The position numbers were made by a program, and so were the translations under genes. The notes under the pieces were generated by a model, which saw only the letters and a list, made by a program, of their open reading frames with translations, did no database searches and had not been told where the DNA came from. From positions 496,001 to 560,000 of the forward strand of contig NZ_CP163421.1 of the NCBI RefSeq assembly GCF_041429775.1: 64,000 nt of DNA, read 5' to 3'. Positions 56,088 through 64,000 of the stretch are shown piece by piece. Position 1 is the first letter of the stretch. Each line of letters starts with the position of its first letter. Source of the DNA: Glycocaulis abyssi (GTDB lineage: Bacteria > Pseudomonadota > Alphaproteobacteria > Caulobacterales > Maricaulaceae).

Positions 56088-56509
56088 CTGAGTTAGAGCG
56101 CGGGGTAGGGCGGGATGTCAGGTGCTCGCAAACGGTGCTCAGAAGGGGTGCTGTCAGACGCACGCGAACGGGTCACGATATGGCAGGGCCATCGGTGATC
56201 AGGCGGTATTGCTTGGAAACTGCCGGGCTCAGGACCCGATACCAGGCCGGGTCGTACAGGATGAAATCTGGCGGAGAGGAAGTACGCCAAATCGCTCCAA
56301 GAGCTTTTAAAAAACTATAAATATCAATAAATTACAAACTTTGATTTTCGCACTGTACAGCAAAATGTACAGCAATTTGCGCGGCTGCACCTTGGCCATC
56401 CCGTCATGCAAAGGGGCTTACGGAGTAGTGCTTGAGTGTCCATGCTGGCTGGGCAGGTTTCGCAGCGCCTGGTTTTAGGGGGGCAACCTGTCTTGTGGGG
56501 GAGTTTGGT
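56088..56509. other. AT-rich non-coding gap with a direct repeat before the prepilin peptidase gene
   Basis: No gene is supported in 56088-56509; the short frames here are broken. From 56300 to 56380 the DNA turns AT-rich and contains the direct repeat TGTACAGCAA at 56354-56363 and 56366-56375, spaced 12 bases, about one helical turn, a possible regulator site. It can hold the promoter of the following locus. A long terminator-like structure after the autotransporter was not seen. Confidence 0.5.
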
Positions 56510-57019
56510 TTGCTCATTATCGCTGCCAGCCTGCTGCTGATTGCGGCCCTGCTTGCGCTTTCGATCATAGACGTCCGGCATTTGCGCCTGCCCGATATGT
56601 TGACACTTCCACTGACCGGCGCCGGGCTGATAGTGACTGCCCTGCTGGGCTGGCCGTTTACGGATCATCTCATTGGCGCCGTGGCAGGCTTCACGTTCTT
56701 TGCAGGGCTGACTTACACCTATCGGCTGACGACTGGTCGGACGGTTCTGGGTTTAGGTGATGCCAAGTTGCTGGCGGCTGGCGGTGCGTGGTGCGGCTGG
56801 TTCATGCTCCCCTTGATTGTTGCTCTTGCGTCCCTGTCTGGCCTTGCCTTTGCCGCAGCCAGCACGGTCCTTACCTGCCGCCCGTTTTCTCGCCGCGCCC
56901 TGATTCCGTTTGGTCCGTTTCTGGCGGTGGGCATTTTTCTGGCATGGCTGGTCCTGATCGGGGTCGAGGGTGACGCCGCAGGTTTCCGGCGCTTGCTTTT
57001 ATATAGAGACTTGCAATGA
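56510..57019 (+). CDS. Prepilin peptidase, A24 family short form (GspO/CpaA-like)
   Basis: The product has 169 residues from a TTG at 56510 that has GGGGGAG five bases upstream; GTG starts at 56432 and 56495 are alternatives. Catalytic Asp residues are in ALSIIDVRHLRLPDM at about 20 and GLGDAKLLAAGGAWCGW at about 80, the two motifs of A24 aspartic peptidases. Six hydrophobic stretches agree with the peptidase half only; the N-terminal methyltransferase domain of full-length PilD/GspO is missing, as in CpaA/TadV and short GspO. It cuts the leader of pseudopilins, and the pseudopilin gene gspK lies 5.4 kb away, on the other side of the RHS genes. Confidence 0.85.
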   Translation: MLIIAASLLLIAALLALSIIDVRHLRLPDMLTLPLTGAGLIVTALLGWPFTDHLIGAVAGFTFFAGLTYTYRLTTGRTVLGLGDAKLLAAGGAWCGWFMLPLIVALASLSGLAFAAASTVLTCRPFSRRALIPFGPFLAVGIFLAWLVLIGVEGDAAGFRRLLLYRDLQ

Positions 57020-57123
57020 TTTCTGTTGCTTGGCGGAAAGTTGGCCCCAGGCATAAATTTTAATTTGACCTGTCCGTCAGGTTGCAAGACGCTTTGATGC
57101 ATTCAGTTATGGGGGCGTGATTG

Positions 57124-57336
57124 ATGATTTTTCCCTGCCTTTCACCTTTGGTGCTGGCTGTTTCTGTGGCTGTCTCGGCGCAGTCTGGCGGAACCACCAC
57201 GGAAACCTACACCTATGACGCGCGTGGCCAGCTGGTCGATGTCCAGCGTAGCGGCGGCGTCAATCACGGCATCCGCACCGAATACACGTACGATGCCGCT
57301 CTCAACCGGATACGCAAGAAGGTGACCGGAGCCTAG
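57124..57336 (+). CDS. Secreted mini RHS/YD-repeat protein
   Basis: The protein has 70 residues from ATG 57124. A signal peptide (FPCLSPLVLAVSVAVSAQS, cleaved about residue 20) is followed by a single pair of YD units: TETYTYDARGQLVDVQRSGG and TEYTYDAALNRIRKKVTG. The Tyr-Asp pattern is that of RHS proteins, and the following gene is a large RHS protein. It has its own start, stop and an intrinsic terminator that begins inside its last codons, so it looks like a complete small gene and not just debris. The function is unknown; it may be a remnant of an older RHS gene or a secreted accessory. Confidence 0.65.
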   Translation: MIFPCLSPLVLAVSVAVSAQSGGTTTETYTYDARGQLVDVQRSGGVNHGIRTEYTYDAALNRIRKKVTGA

Positions 57337-57353
57337 CGGGCTCCGTTTTTTTT
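57327..57353 (+). terminator. Rho-independent terminator between mini-RHS and large RHS gene
   Basis: CGGAGCC (57327-57333) and GGCTCCG (57339-57345) form a 7-bp stem with loop TAGCG, followed by eight T (57346-57353). The stop codon TAG of the mini-RHS gene lies in the loop. It can end transcription before the large RHS gene or act as an attenuator when ribosomes cover the stem, because translation of the mini gene ends exactly here. Confidence 0.88.
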
Positions 57354-57434
57354 GTGCCTGGGCGCGCGGGCGTATGTCCGCTGGTTCAATTTCAGATTGG
57401 GTTTGTTTTCAGATTTAAAGCGGGGATTGCGGGA

Positions 57435-60400
57435 ATGGGGCTGCTTGCTGCGGGATTTTTCACACGGACGTTTTCTACGTTTCGAGCGATGCCACGCCTG
57501 GCCAGTTTGATGGCTGCCATCGCCTCCTTCCTTTTTGCTGCAGAGGCTGTGCAGGCCCAGATCTTGCCGGAGGAGGGTCATGCCTTTCCGCTGGTCAACC
57601 CGGCCTTTGACGATAATGGCGTGGATATGGCCACCGGCCTGTTACAGGCCGCGATTCCGGTCATATCCATTGGCGACCCTGATGCCGGGGGGCTGAGCTA
57701 TACGCAGATATTCACCGGCAATGACTGGCGTCACAGCCTGATGGGATCGGTCAGGGTGAGCGGCACGCAATACACGATCAGCCTGGGTGGCGGTGCCGAA
57801 ATTTTCACCAAGTCGGGCAGTACGTTTACCCCGAACAGGCCGAGCGGCACGACGCTGACATATAGCAGCTCGACGGGGATCTATACCTACACGCTGAGTG
57901 ACGGCACGGTGGTAGAGTACGACGAGGCCAATCTGGGTGATGCCAGCGGTGTCGCCCTCATCCAGGCCAATATCGTCTCGGTGACGCGTCCCAATGGCAG
58001 CCGGATGGATTATCACTACCGCAGCGTCACGGTATTCGAGCAGATTGCCTCCTGGCCGGAACCGGTCATCATCCCTTACACGTATTTCCGCCTGCAGTCG
58101 GTGACGACCAATCGTGGCTATCAGTTGCACGTGCACTACCAGCGCGATTCCCATCCGGGCGGGAACCTCACTCAGACCATGCCGGAATGGTGGAATGCCA
58201 CCGGGGTCACCCTGTTTAACCTGACGCAGGATTATTGTGAGCCGACGGCGGCCTTTTCCTCATGCAGCTTTTCACAGACCTGGCCGGAGCTGACATTCCA
58301 GAATGTCAGCTCCACCGAGCGTACCTATACCGATACGCTCGGCCGGGTGACGCGCATCACGCGCGCGGGCAACGGGAATGTCACCCGCATCCGCCACCCT
58401 GGCAGTACAAGCGACGATGTGATCATCAGCTATGCATCGGGCCGGGTCTCCTCGGTCAACCAGAACGGTCTCGTCACGAGTTACACCTATGCTGATGCTG
58501 GCGGCCAGCGCACCACGACGATGACGAGCCCTCTGGGGCATACGCAGGTGGTGGTGTCGAACCTCTCGACGGGTCTTCCGGTCTCGAGCACGAACGGGAC
58601 GGGCCATACGACGAGCTTTCTTCATGATAGCCATGGCCGGGTGACGCGGGTCACCTACCCGGAAGGCAATCAGGTACGCTACACCTATGACGCGCGCGGC
58701 AATGTCACCGAGGTGCGCCGCGTCGCCAAGCCATCTACGGGTCTGGCCGATCTGGTGACGAGCGCGGGCTATCCGTCCTCGTGTTCGAACCCTGTGATCT
58801 GCAACCGGCCCTTGTGGACCGAGGATGCGGCCGGCAACCGGACCGATTACACCTACAACACGACCCATGGCGGGGTGCTGACAGTGACCGCGCCGGCGCC
58901 ATCAGGTTCGGGCGCGCGTCCACAGACGCGTTATACCTACGCCTCGCTGTATGCGTTTTATAAGAACTCCACAGGCAATATCGCACAAGCGCCATCTCCT
59001 GTGTGGCACCTGACGCAGGTCTCCACCTGTTCCAGCGGCACCTCGCCCTCGTGTGTAGGCACGGCAAACGAGACGCGCACCACGATCAGCTATGGCTCGG
59101 CCGGGGTCGCCAATAACCGCCTGCCGGTCTCGACCACGGTGGCGGCAGGTAATGGCACGCCCTCATCGACCGTGACGCAGAGCTATAATGTGGTCGGTGA
59201 CGTGGTCTGGAGCCAGCCAGCCGTGGGCGGGTCTGCGGCGCGGGTGCACTATCATTACGATGCGTTGCGCCGGCCTGTGGGGGTAATCGGGCCGGACCCT
59301 GATGGCGGCGGGCCTCTTTTACGCCGGGCTGCGCGCATCGGCTATACGACAGCGGGCCAGGAGGCGTTCGTCGAGCGCGGCACGGTGACGGGTACGGGTC
59401 TCTCGCATCTGAACGCTATGAGCGTGCTGGAGCGCCAGGAGACCGAGTATGATGCGCTTTACCGGCCTGTCATCGCCCGGCTCAAATCCGGCTCGACCAC
59501 GCTGGCCCTGCAACAGGTGAGCTATGATGCTGACGGCCGTCTGCAATGCTCGGCGGTGCGCATGAACCCTGCCCAGTTCGCCTCGCCCCCGTCTGATGCG
59601 TGTGTGCCAGGCACGCCCGGCGCCCATGGCCCTGACCGGATCACCCACCGCACCTATACCGCCGCCAATCAGATCAGCATCGTGCGCAATGGCTATGGCA
59701 CCTCCGAGGCGGGCATCGATGCGCGTTACAACTACCGGGCCAACGGGCATGTCGCCTATGTGCGCGACGGGGCGAGCAACCGCACCACCTATGTCCGCGA
59801 CGGCCATGACCGGCTCTCCCAGATCCGTTACCCTCAGGAGACCGTGGGCGCCAATGCCAGCAACAGCGCTGACCGCGAGCAGTTCACCTATGATGCAGCC
59901 GGAAGGCTCGTCACCCACCGGCGCCGGTCGGGCCACAACATCACCTACACCTACGACAATCTGAACCGGATCACGGCGCGCAATACCCCGTCCGGCCAGG
60001 CCAATGCCTCCTACACTTACGATCTCCTGGGCCGGGTGACGCAAGTCTCCCAGACCGGGGGGCACACGCTCTCCTATACCCATGATGCGCTGGGCCGGAA
60101 CCTCACCGCTGTCACCCCGCAAGGCACGGTCAGCTATCAATATGACGCCGCAGGCCGCCGGACCCGGATGGACTGGCCGGACGGGCTCTATGTGACCTAC
60201 AGCTACGATACGGCAGGGGCGCTGACCCATATCCGGGAGAACGGGGCCTCATCGGGCATCGGGGTGCTGGCGGCCTACGCCTACGATAATCTCGGCCGGG
60301 TGACCTCCATCACGCGCGGCAATGGGGTGGTGACCGGGTTCGATTATGATGCGGCGAGCCGGCTGACCGAGCTCACCCAGGATATGGCCGGCACGGCGAA

Positions 60401-61775
60401 CGACCAGACCCTCTCCTTCACCTATAATGCGGCCGGCCAGATCGCCAGCCGCACCATGGCCAATGACATCTATGCCTTTACCGGGCATGTGAACCAGGAT
60501 GTCACCCTCACCGTCGATGGCCTCAACCGCTTCCTCTCTGGCGGCGGTGTCACCTACGATTACGATGATCGCGGCAATATGACCGCCGATGGCGTGCGCG
60601 CCTACGCCTATGACTTCGACAACCGGCTCACCTCCGTCACCGGCGGGGGCACCGGGAACGTCTCCCTCACCTACGATCCGGCAGGCAGGCTCTACCAGAC
60701 AGCGCAGGTCTCGGGCGCCACGACCCGCTTCCTCTATGACGGGGCGAACCTGATCGGGGAGTATGACGCCTCCAACACCCTGCTGCGCCGCTATGTGCAG
60801 GGGCCGGGCCTCGATGCGCCTCTGGTGCGCTATGATGGCACGGGCACGACGAACCGCCGCTGGCTGATCACCGATGAGCGCGGCAGTGTGGTCGCCGAGA
60901 CCAATGCCTCAGGCGCAGCCGTGCAGATCAACACCTATGACGAGTATGGCATGCCGGGCTCGGGCAATACCTCCCGGTTCGGCTATACCGGCCAGATGTG
61001 GATCGCCGAAATCGGCCTCTACCACTACCGCAACCGGGTCTATAACCCTAACCTGGGACGGTTCATGCAGACCGACCCCATCGGACAAGCAGGCGGCATA
61101 AACCTCTACGCATACGTCAGCAACGATCCGATCAATTACACCGATCCCTGGGGGCTGCAGAAGAACCCGATAGAGGTAATGTTTATAATCGGCACCCGTC
61201 TAAGGGGCGTCCTGCGCTCAGGCGGCACAGCGGGCTTTAGCGGTTTTGCAGAACCGCCAGATGACATCGTCCTCACACCCATCGCCCTACAAAACGCAGA
61301 CGGACAGGAGGGGGAGGAGCCACATCCGTGCCCCACCGGCAATACGCCGTGGGTTGGTCCAGCGCCTTGGGATAGGCCGGTACTTCCCGTGCATCAGATG
61401 CCACGGGGCGCACAATCTATTATGCGGGGAGCGATACGCTCTGAATATACTGATCCGTCTGATGGGTCAGTGCGGCTGAGGTTTGGCCCGAATCCGTCTT
61501 TTATCCAGAGTCTAGATGAAACCGGGGCGTATTGGCTTCACAGTCCTGATCGACCAGCTCCATCGGCTTTCGCCACACCCGAGGAACGAAGCAATACTGT
61601 GAGAATAATGCCCCCAGGCATGGGGAGCGGAAGATCAGGGCAGAGCTTTGCTGGCAATTATCCCGGCGGATATTTTATTGTTTACAATAACACTGGGCAA
61701 CCAATTTCGATTTATGACGGCCGCCCCGGCGAAGCTTCTGCAACCCACAATCCAATCGCCTGTATAAGAAGGTAG
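57435..61775 (+). CDS. RHS repeat protein, probable polymorphic toxin
   Basis: The product has 1446 residues from ATG 57435 (ATG 57489 is the alternative start; both give a Sec signal ending AAEAVQAQ). Residues about 40-330 are a beta-rich entry part (HAFPLVNPAFDDNGVDMATG). About 330-1240 is a series of YD repeats, e.g. VRYTYDARGNVTEVRR, FTYDAAGRLVTHRRRSG, ITYTYDNLNRITAR. The RHS core ends with YHYRNRVYNPNLGRFMQTDP and NLYAYVSNDPINYTDPWGL at residues about 1205-1241. After DPWGL the last 205 residues (from 61158) differ from any repeat: a variable C-terminal domain with RIMPPGMGSGRSG and YPGGYFIVYNNTGQPISIYD and HNPI near the end. No known toxin fold was recognised. Base composition falls towards AT at the end of the gene. 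Confidence 0.9.
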   Translation: MGLLAAGFFTRTFSTFRAMPRLASLMAAIASFLFAAEAVQAQILPEEGHAFPLVNPAFDDNGVDMATGLLQAAIPVISIGDPDAGGLSYTQIFTGNDWRHSLMGSVRVSGTQYTISLGGGAEIFTKSGSTFTPNRPSGTTLTYSSSTGIYTYTLSDGTVVEYDEANLGDASGVALIQANIVSVTRPNGSRMDYHYRSVTVFEQIASWPEPVIIPYTYFRLQSVTTNRGYQLHVHYQRDSHPGGNLTQTMPEWWNATGVTLFNLTQDYCEPTAAFSSCSFSQTWPELTFQNVSSTERTYTDTLGRVTRITRAGNGNVTRIRHPGSTSDDVIISYASGRVSSVNQNGLVTSYTYADAGGQRTTTMTSPLGHTQVVVSNLSTGLPVSSTNGTGHTTSFLHDSHGRVTRVTYPEGNQVRYTYDARGNVTEVRRVAKPSTGLADLVTSAGYPSSCSNPVICNRPLWTEDAAGNRTDYTYNTTHGGVLTVTAPAPSGSGARPQTRYTYASLYAFYKNSTGNIAQAPSPVWHLTQVSTCSSGTSPSCVGTANETRTTISYGSAGVANNRLPVSTTVAAGNGTPSSTVTQSYNVVGDVVWSQPAVGGSAARVHYHYDALRRPVGVIGPDPDGGGPLLRRAARIGYTTAGQEAFVERGTVTGTGLSHLNAMSVLERQETEYDALYRPVIARLKSGSTTLALQQVSYDADGRLQCSAVRMNPAQFASPPSDACVPGTPGAHGPDRITHRTYTAANQISIVRNGYGTSEAGIDARYNYRANGHVAYVRDGASNRTTYVRDGHDRLSQIRYPQETVGANASNSADREQFTYDAAGRLVTHRRRSGHNITYTYDNLNRITARNTPSGQANASYTYDLLGRVTQVSQTGGHTLSYTHDALGRNLTAVTPQGTVSYQYDAAGRRTRMDWPDGLYVTYSYDTAGALTHIRENGASSGIGVLAAYAYDNLGRVTSITRGNGVVTGFDYDAASRLTELTQDMAGTANDQTLSFTYNAAGQIASRTMANDIYAFTGHVNQDVTLTVDGLNRFLSGGGVTYDYDDRGNMTADGVRAYAYDFDNRLTSVTGGGTGNVSLTYDPAGRLYQTAQVSGATTRFLYDGANLIGEYDASNTLLRRYVQGPGLDAPLVRYDGTGTTNRRWLITDERGSVVAETNASGAAVQINTYDEYGMPGSGNTSRFGYTGQMWIAEIGLYHYRNRVYNPNLGRFMQTDPIGQAGGINLYAYVSNDPINYTDPWGLQKNPIEVMFIIGTRLRGVLRSGGTAGFSGFAEPPDDIVLTPIALQNADGQEGEEPHPCPTGNTPWVGPAPWDRPVLPVHQMPRGAQSIMRGAIRSEYTDPSDGSVRLRFGPNPSFIQSLDETGAYWLHSPDRPAPSAFATPEERSNTVRIMPPGMGSGRSGQSFAGNYPGGYFIVYNNTGQPISIYDGRPGEASATHNPIACIRR

Positions 61776-61777
61776 AA

Positions 61778-62122
61778 ATGACAACAGATAAATTGAAACG
61801 CGACATAAGCATGCACCTTCCAGCAATGTTTAATGATGTATTTATCATGGAGTATAGCATTATGCTTCATTCAAAGAAAATTATTGTTGAAATATCTACT
61901 AAGTTCATTGTTTGCATTAAAGATAATATCTATATTATTAAGCCGCCATTTACAACAAGTGAATTTAACAGCTTAAACTATAGAAACAAGAAGCTCACCA
62001 GCATCGATGTCAATGATAAGTGCGTAATTCTTAAATTCGATTTAGAAGAAATACATGTACCTTACGGCAACAACCCAGAGTCTATTTCCATCACATTTGA
62101 AAGCAATTATATTGTTTTGTAA
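61778..62122 (+). CDS. Candidate immunity protein of the RHS toxin
   Basis: The protein has 114 residues. It starts two bases after the RHS stop, with AAGG overlapping the stop codon as its ribosome site, so it is coupled to the toxin gene. Its DNA is very AT-rich (about two thirds A+T by eye, against a third in the neighbours), rich in Lys, Asn and Ile codons with A/T ends. The protein has no signal peptide and no membrane segment; it is predicted mainly beta (IIVEISTKFIVCIKDNIYII, VNDKCVILKFDLEEIHV). I know no family. A small foreign-looking gene directly behind an RHS variable end is the normal position of the immunity gene. Confidence 0.72.
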   Translation: MTTDKLKRDISMHLPAMFNDVFIMEYSIMLHSKKIIVEISTKFIVCIKDNIYIIKPPFTTSEFNSLNYRNKKLTSIDVNDKCVILKFDLEEIHVPYGNNPESISITFESNYIVL

Positions 62123-62322
62123 ATAGATTTCAATCTTTCATTTAATGTGACGATTTATATATTTGCATGTTGCAATAGCTCAATTTAAGGTATCAGCGAC
62201 AATTAAGAGGTTTTTGTGGCATAATATACCGCCTTGCATTCTATACCGAACATCGTCGGCCAGACGGGGCCTTTTATCCCGCGCCCGTCCTCGGCGCTGG
62301 CGCGCTTGCAAGCGAGGCGGGC

Positions 62323-62400
62323 TGCACCATAGCCAACTACATCTACGCCTTTACCGGTCACACCAACCAGGATGTGACGGTGACGGTCGATGGCCTGTAG
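62323..62400 (+). pseudogene. Orphan fragment of RHS core sequence
   Basis: 62323-62397 matches 60450-60524 of the large RHS gene at about 59 of 75 positions by hand count, in the same reading frame sense: ANYIYAFTGHTNQDVTVTVD against ANDIYAFTGHVNQDVTLTVD. A TAG stop follows at 62398. The region 62123-62322 before it contains AT-rich sequence and an open frame without a start, and no other gene is seen. Such stray core pieces after an immunity gene are typical of displaced RHS ends. The gspK stop follows 16 bases later. Confidence 0.8.
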
Positions 62401-62415
62401 CCGATCGCCAATCAC

Positions 62416-63231
62416 CTAATCTCCAAAACACGGCCTACTATCTGCAGATACTCTCTCCGCCCACTCGAACACCAGGGCCGGAGCTTCCGGTGCCGACGTA
62501 AGCAGGATGGTGGATCGCGCGTCGTGCGGGGCATGCTGCTCGCTCGCGGTGAAGGTCCAGCGCGCGGCGTGTGATGGATAGTCCGGGACGGATGCCCGGG
62601 CGCGCACGGCAGGATGGGCGGCGATAGCGGGGTCGGCAGAGCTGTTTGCGGACAGCAGGGTAAAATGCCCTGCGAGACATTCTGCCTCGTTGGCTGTGAG
62701 CCCGGCCACAAGCGCGAGCTCGGCCATGCTTTCGAACGGACGATTGGCACGCGGCGGCAGGCCTGCGGCTTCGTAATCGGCCAATGTGGCAGCGTTGAGC
62801 CGGGATGAACCTGCCGGTTCACGCCAGTCCGCTATCGTGTCGGCGAGCGCGGCAGCACGTGAGGGAGATGCCCCCAGCACTTCCAGGAATGCCGCCAGCG
62901 ATATCGCGTCGATATGGTTGAGATCAGGCCATGCGGTCGTTGGCCGGGCTTCCACTGTGATGTCGCGGCCATTGATAGTGTAGGTGGCCGAAAACGGAAC
63001 CGGCTGGGTTGGAAGGCGTCCGAGTTCGTGCACGGCCCGGATCGTGGCACCTTCCAGCGTCATGCGCTCTTCAACCTCGCTCACCAGAAGCTCGGCCCTG
63101 ACCACCGCGCGCCAGGCCAGCGCCAGACTCATCGACCCGACGAGCGCGAGGGCAAGAGACAACCAGAGCGCGCTGATGAGCGCGAAGCCGGCCTCGGCCT
63201 CACTCCTCGATAAGAAGTACGTTGCGGGCAT
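62416..63231 (-). CDS. gspK: Type II secretion minor pseudopilin GspK
   Basis: The product has 271 residues from ATG 63231, with GAGGGA upstream in the gspD end. The N-terminus is a prepilin leader: SRSEAEAGFALISALWLSLA, cleaved before Phe, followed by a hydrophobic helix (about 16-36). Residues 150-270 have GspK-like sequence: AALADTIADWREPAGSSRLN, FESMAELALVAGLTANEAE (SAM-like helical domain). Instead of the large calcium-binding domain of E. coli GspK the middle is fairly short. In the family it caps the pseudopilus tip with GspI and GspJ. The start lies 32 bases inside the gspD gene, which shows coupling. Confidence 0.88.
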   Translation of the reverse strand: MPATYFLSRSEAEAGFALISALWLSLALALVGSMSLALAWRAVVRAELLVSEVEERMTLEGATIRAVHELGRLPTQPVPFSATYTINGRDITVEARPTTAWPDLNHIDAISLAAFLEVLGASPSRAAALADTIADWREPAGSSRLNAATLADYEAAGLPPRANRPFESMAELALVAGLTANEAECLAGHFTLLSANSSADPAIAAHPAVRARASVPDYPSHAARWTFTASEQHAPHDARSTILLTSAPEAPALVFEWAERVSADSRPCFGD

Positions 63232-64000
63232 TGAGTTCCCTCAGGCGTTGTGAGAGGCGCAGCGCCTCCTCGCGCGCATCACGGGCGTCCGAAACCAGTC
63301 TCGGGGTAAGGAACGCGATGAGCTCGGTGCGCCGCGAGATATCGGCCCCGGTTTCGAACAGGCGGCCAATGAGCGGCACCCGGCGCGCGCCGGGTACGCC
63401 GCTGCGCGTCTCGCTCCGGTTCTCGCGGATAAGACCACCCAGCGCAATCGTCTCGCCAGCCCGCGCGGCCACTACGGTCTGGAAGCGGCGCTGCTGGATG
63501 GTGGGCGAGTCTATCCCTGAGCTTCGCGTTTCGGCGACATCGCTCACCTCCTGATCGATCTCCAGGATGATCGAGTTACCGCTGATGCGAGGCGTGACCT
63601 GAAGCACGACCCCTGTATCACGGAACTGGACGCTATTGACGATAGGTGCATCGGGATTGGTGACGTTTACCGCTGACTGGGTGATGACCGGCACCTGATC
63701 ACCGACCTGCAAAGTGGCTGGGCGATTATTCAGCGTCACGATCTGGGGCGAGGAAAGGACGACAACGCTGCTGACGGAATCCAGCGCATTGAGGGCGGCC
63801 TGCACATAGCGGGAATCAAACCGGTAGGCGAAACCGGGAAAGCGCGACGAGACCTGCCCGGTTTCCAGCTCGGAAAAGGTGAAGCTGCCTCCATCGCGCG
63901 TGTCGAAGAACCACTGGACGCCAAAGCGCAGCTCGTCATTCAGAACGACTTCAGCAATCGTTACCTCAATCAGGATCTGCTCAGGCAGGATATCGAGCTG
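63200..64000 (-). CDS. gspD: Type II secretion secretin GspD, 5' part outside window
   Basis: The frame is open from the window edge to the stop at 63200, 266 residues, so only the C-terminal part is present. It starts in the N3-to-secretin junction (QLDILPEQILIEVTIAEVVL, NDELRFGVQWFF). Then come LNALDSVSSVVVLSSPQIVT and LNNRPATLQVGDQVPVIT, NSVQFRDTGVVLQVTPRISG, the secretin signature VVAARAGETIALGGLIRENR, VPLIGRLFETG and RTELIAFLTPRLV. The tail is an S-domain-like helix (ARDAREEALRLSQRLRELNA). It is the outer-membrane channel of the type II system. gspK follows directly. Confidence 0.95.
   Translation of the reverse strand, partial: QLDILPEQILIEVTIAEVVLNDELRFGVQWFFDTRDGGSFTFSELETGQVSSRFPGFAYRFDSRYVQAALNALDSVSSVVVLSSPQIVTLNNRPATLQVGDQVPVITQSAVNVTNPDAPIVNSVQFRDTGVVLQVTPRISGNSIILEIDQEVSDVAETRSSGIDSPTIQQRRFQTVVAARAGETIALGGLIRENRSETRSGVPGARRVPLIGRLFETGADISRRTELIAFLTPRLVSDARDAREEALRLSQRLRELNARNVLLIEE

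Overview
The window is about 64 kb of GC-rich, densely coded chromosome. It most likely comes from an alphaproteobacterium of the Maricaulales/Hyphomonadales/Caulobacterales kind. The evidence is: an NDUFA12-type complex I gene followed by an MCE protein and a DUF2155 gene; the order rne / amidase / PBP1A / prfB; a bactofilin paired with an M23 peptidase; a perfect TTAA-N7-TTAA CtrA-type box; an RNase E ending in a GWW motif; and a DUF2849/DUF934 sulfite-reduction operon. The genus cannot be fixed by eye.

Layout. 0-20 kb is mostly housekeeping. It holds a truncated ribonucleotide-reductase-like gene, NDUFA12, mlaD, DUF2155, then aat-accC-accB-aroQ on the minus strand. Next come thiS and thiG (separated by two membrane-protein genes), a VOC protein, a DsbA-like lipoprotein, an M48 protease, RNase E, amidase, PBP1A and release factor 2 with its programmed frameshift. 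19-26 kb has a bactofilin/M23 operon behind a CtrA box, DUF455, a Bcp peroxiredoxin, a large AsmA-like protein and leuB. 27-34 kb is a complete five-step histidine utilisation locus (hutC-hutF divergent from hutI-H-G-U) with a palindromic operator between the arms; it produces glutamate and formate through formylglutamate. 34-40 kb has a frameshifted TPR methyltransferase, dodecin, an FAH hydrolase with a maleylacetoacetate-isomerase-type GST, a flavoprotein and an ABC-F ATPase. 40-47 kb is an assimilatory sulfate-reduction operon (cysG, DUF2849, ferredoxin-type sulfite reductase, a DUF934-CysH fusion, cysK, ferredoxin-NADP reductase) divergent from a LysR regulator.

47-64 kb is the accessory part. 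It begins with a remnant of a sialate O-acetylesterase and a divergent two-component pair. A 2035-residue autotransporter with about fifteen ~50-residue beta-helix repeats follows. Then comes a type II secretion locus (prepilin peptidase on one side, gspK and gspD on the other) that encloses an RHS/YD-repeat module. The module contains a 70-residue mini-RHS gene ending in a terminator, a 1446-residue RHS protein with a Sec signal and a variable C-terminal domain, a very AT-rich small gene directly behind it that looks like its immunity gene, and a stray fragment of RHS core. The RHS toxin/immunity cassette inside a type II secretion locus is the most interesting system here. The link between the RHS protein and type II secretion is inference from position and signal peptide.

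No tRNA, rRNA, CRISPR array or insertion sequence was seen. Two cloverleaf-like intergenic palindromic repeats are present.
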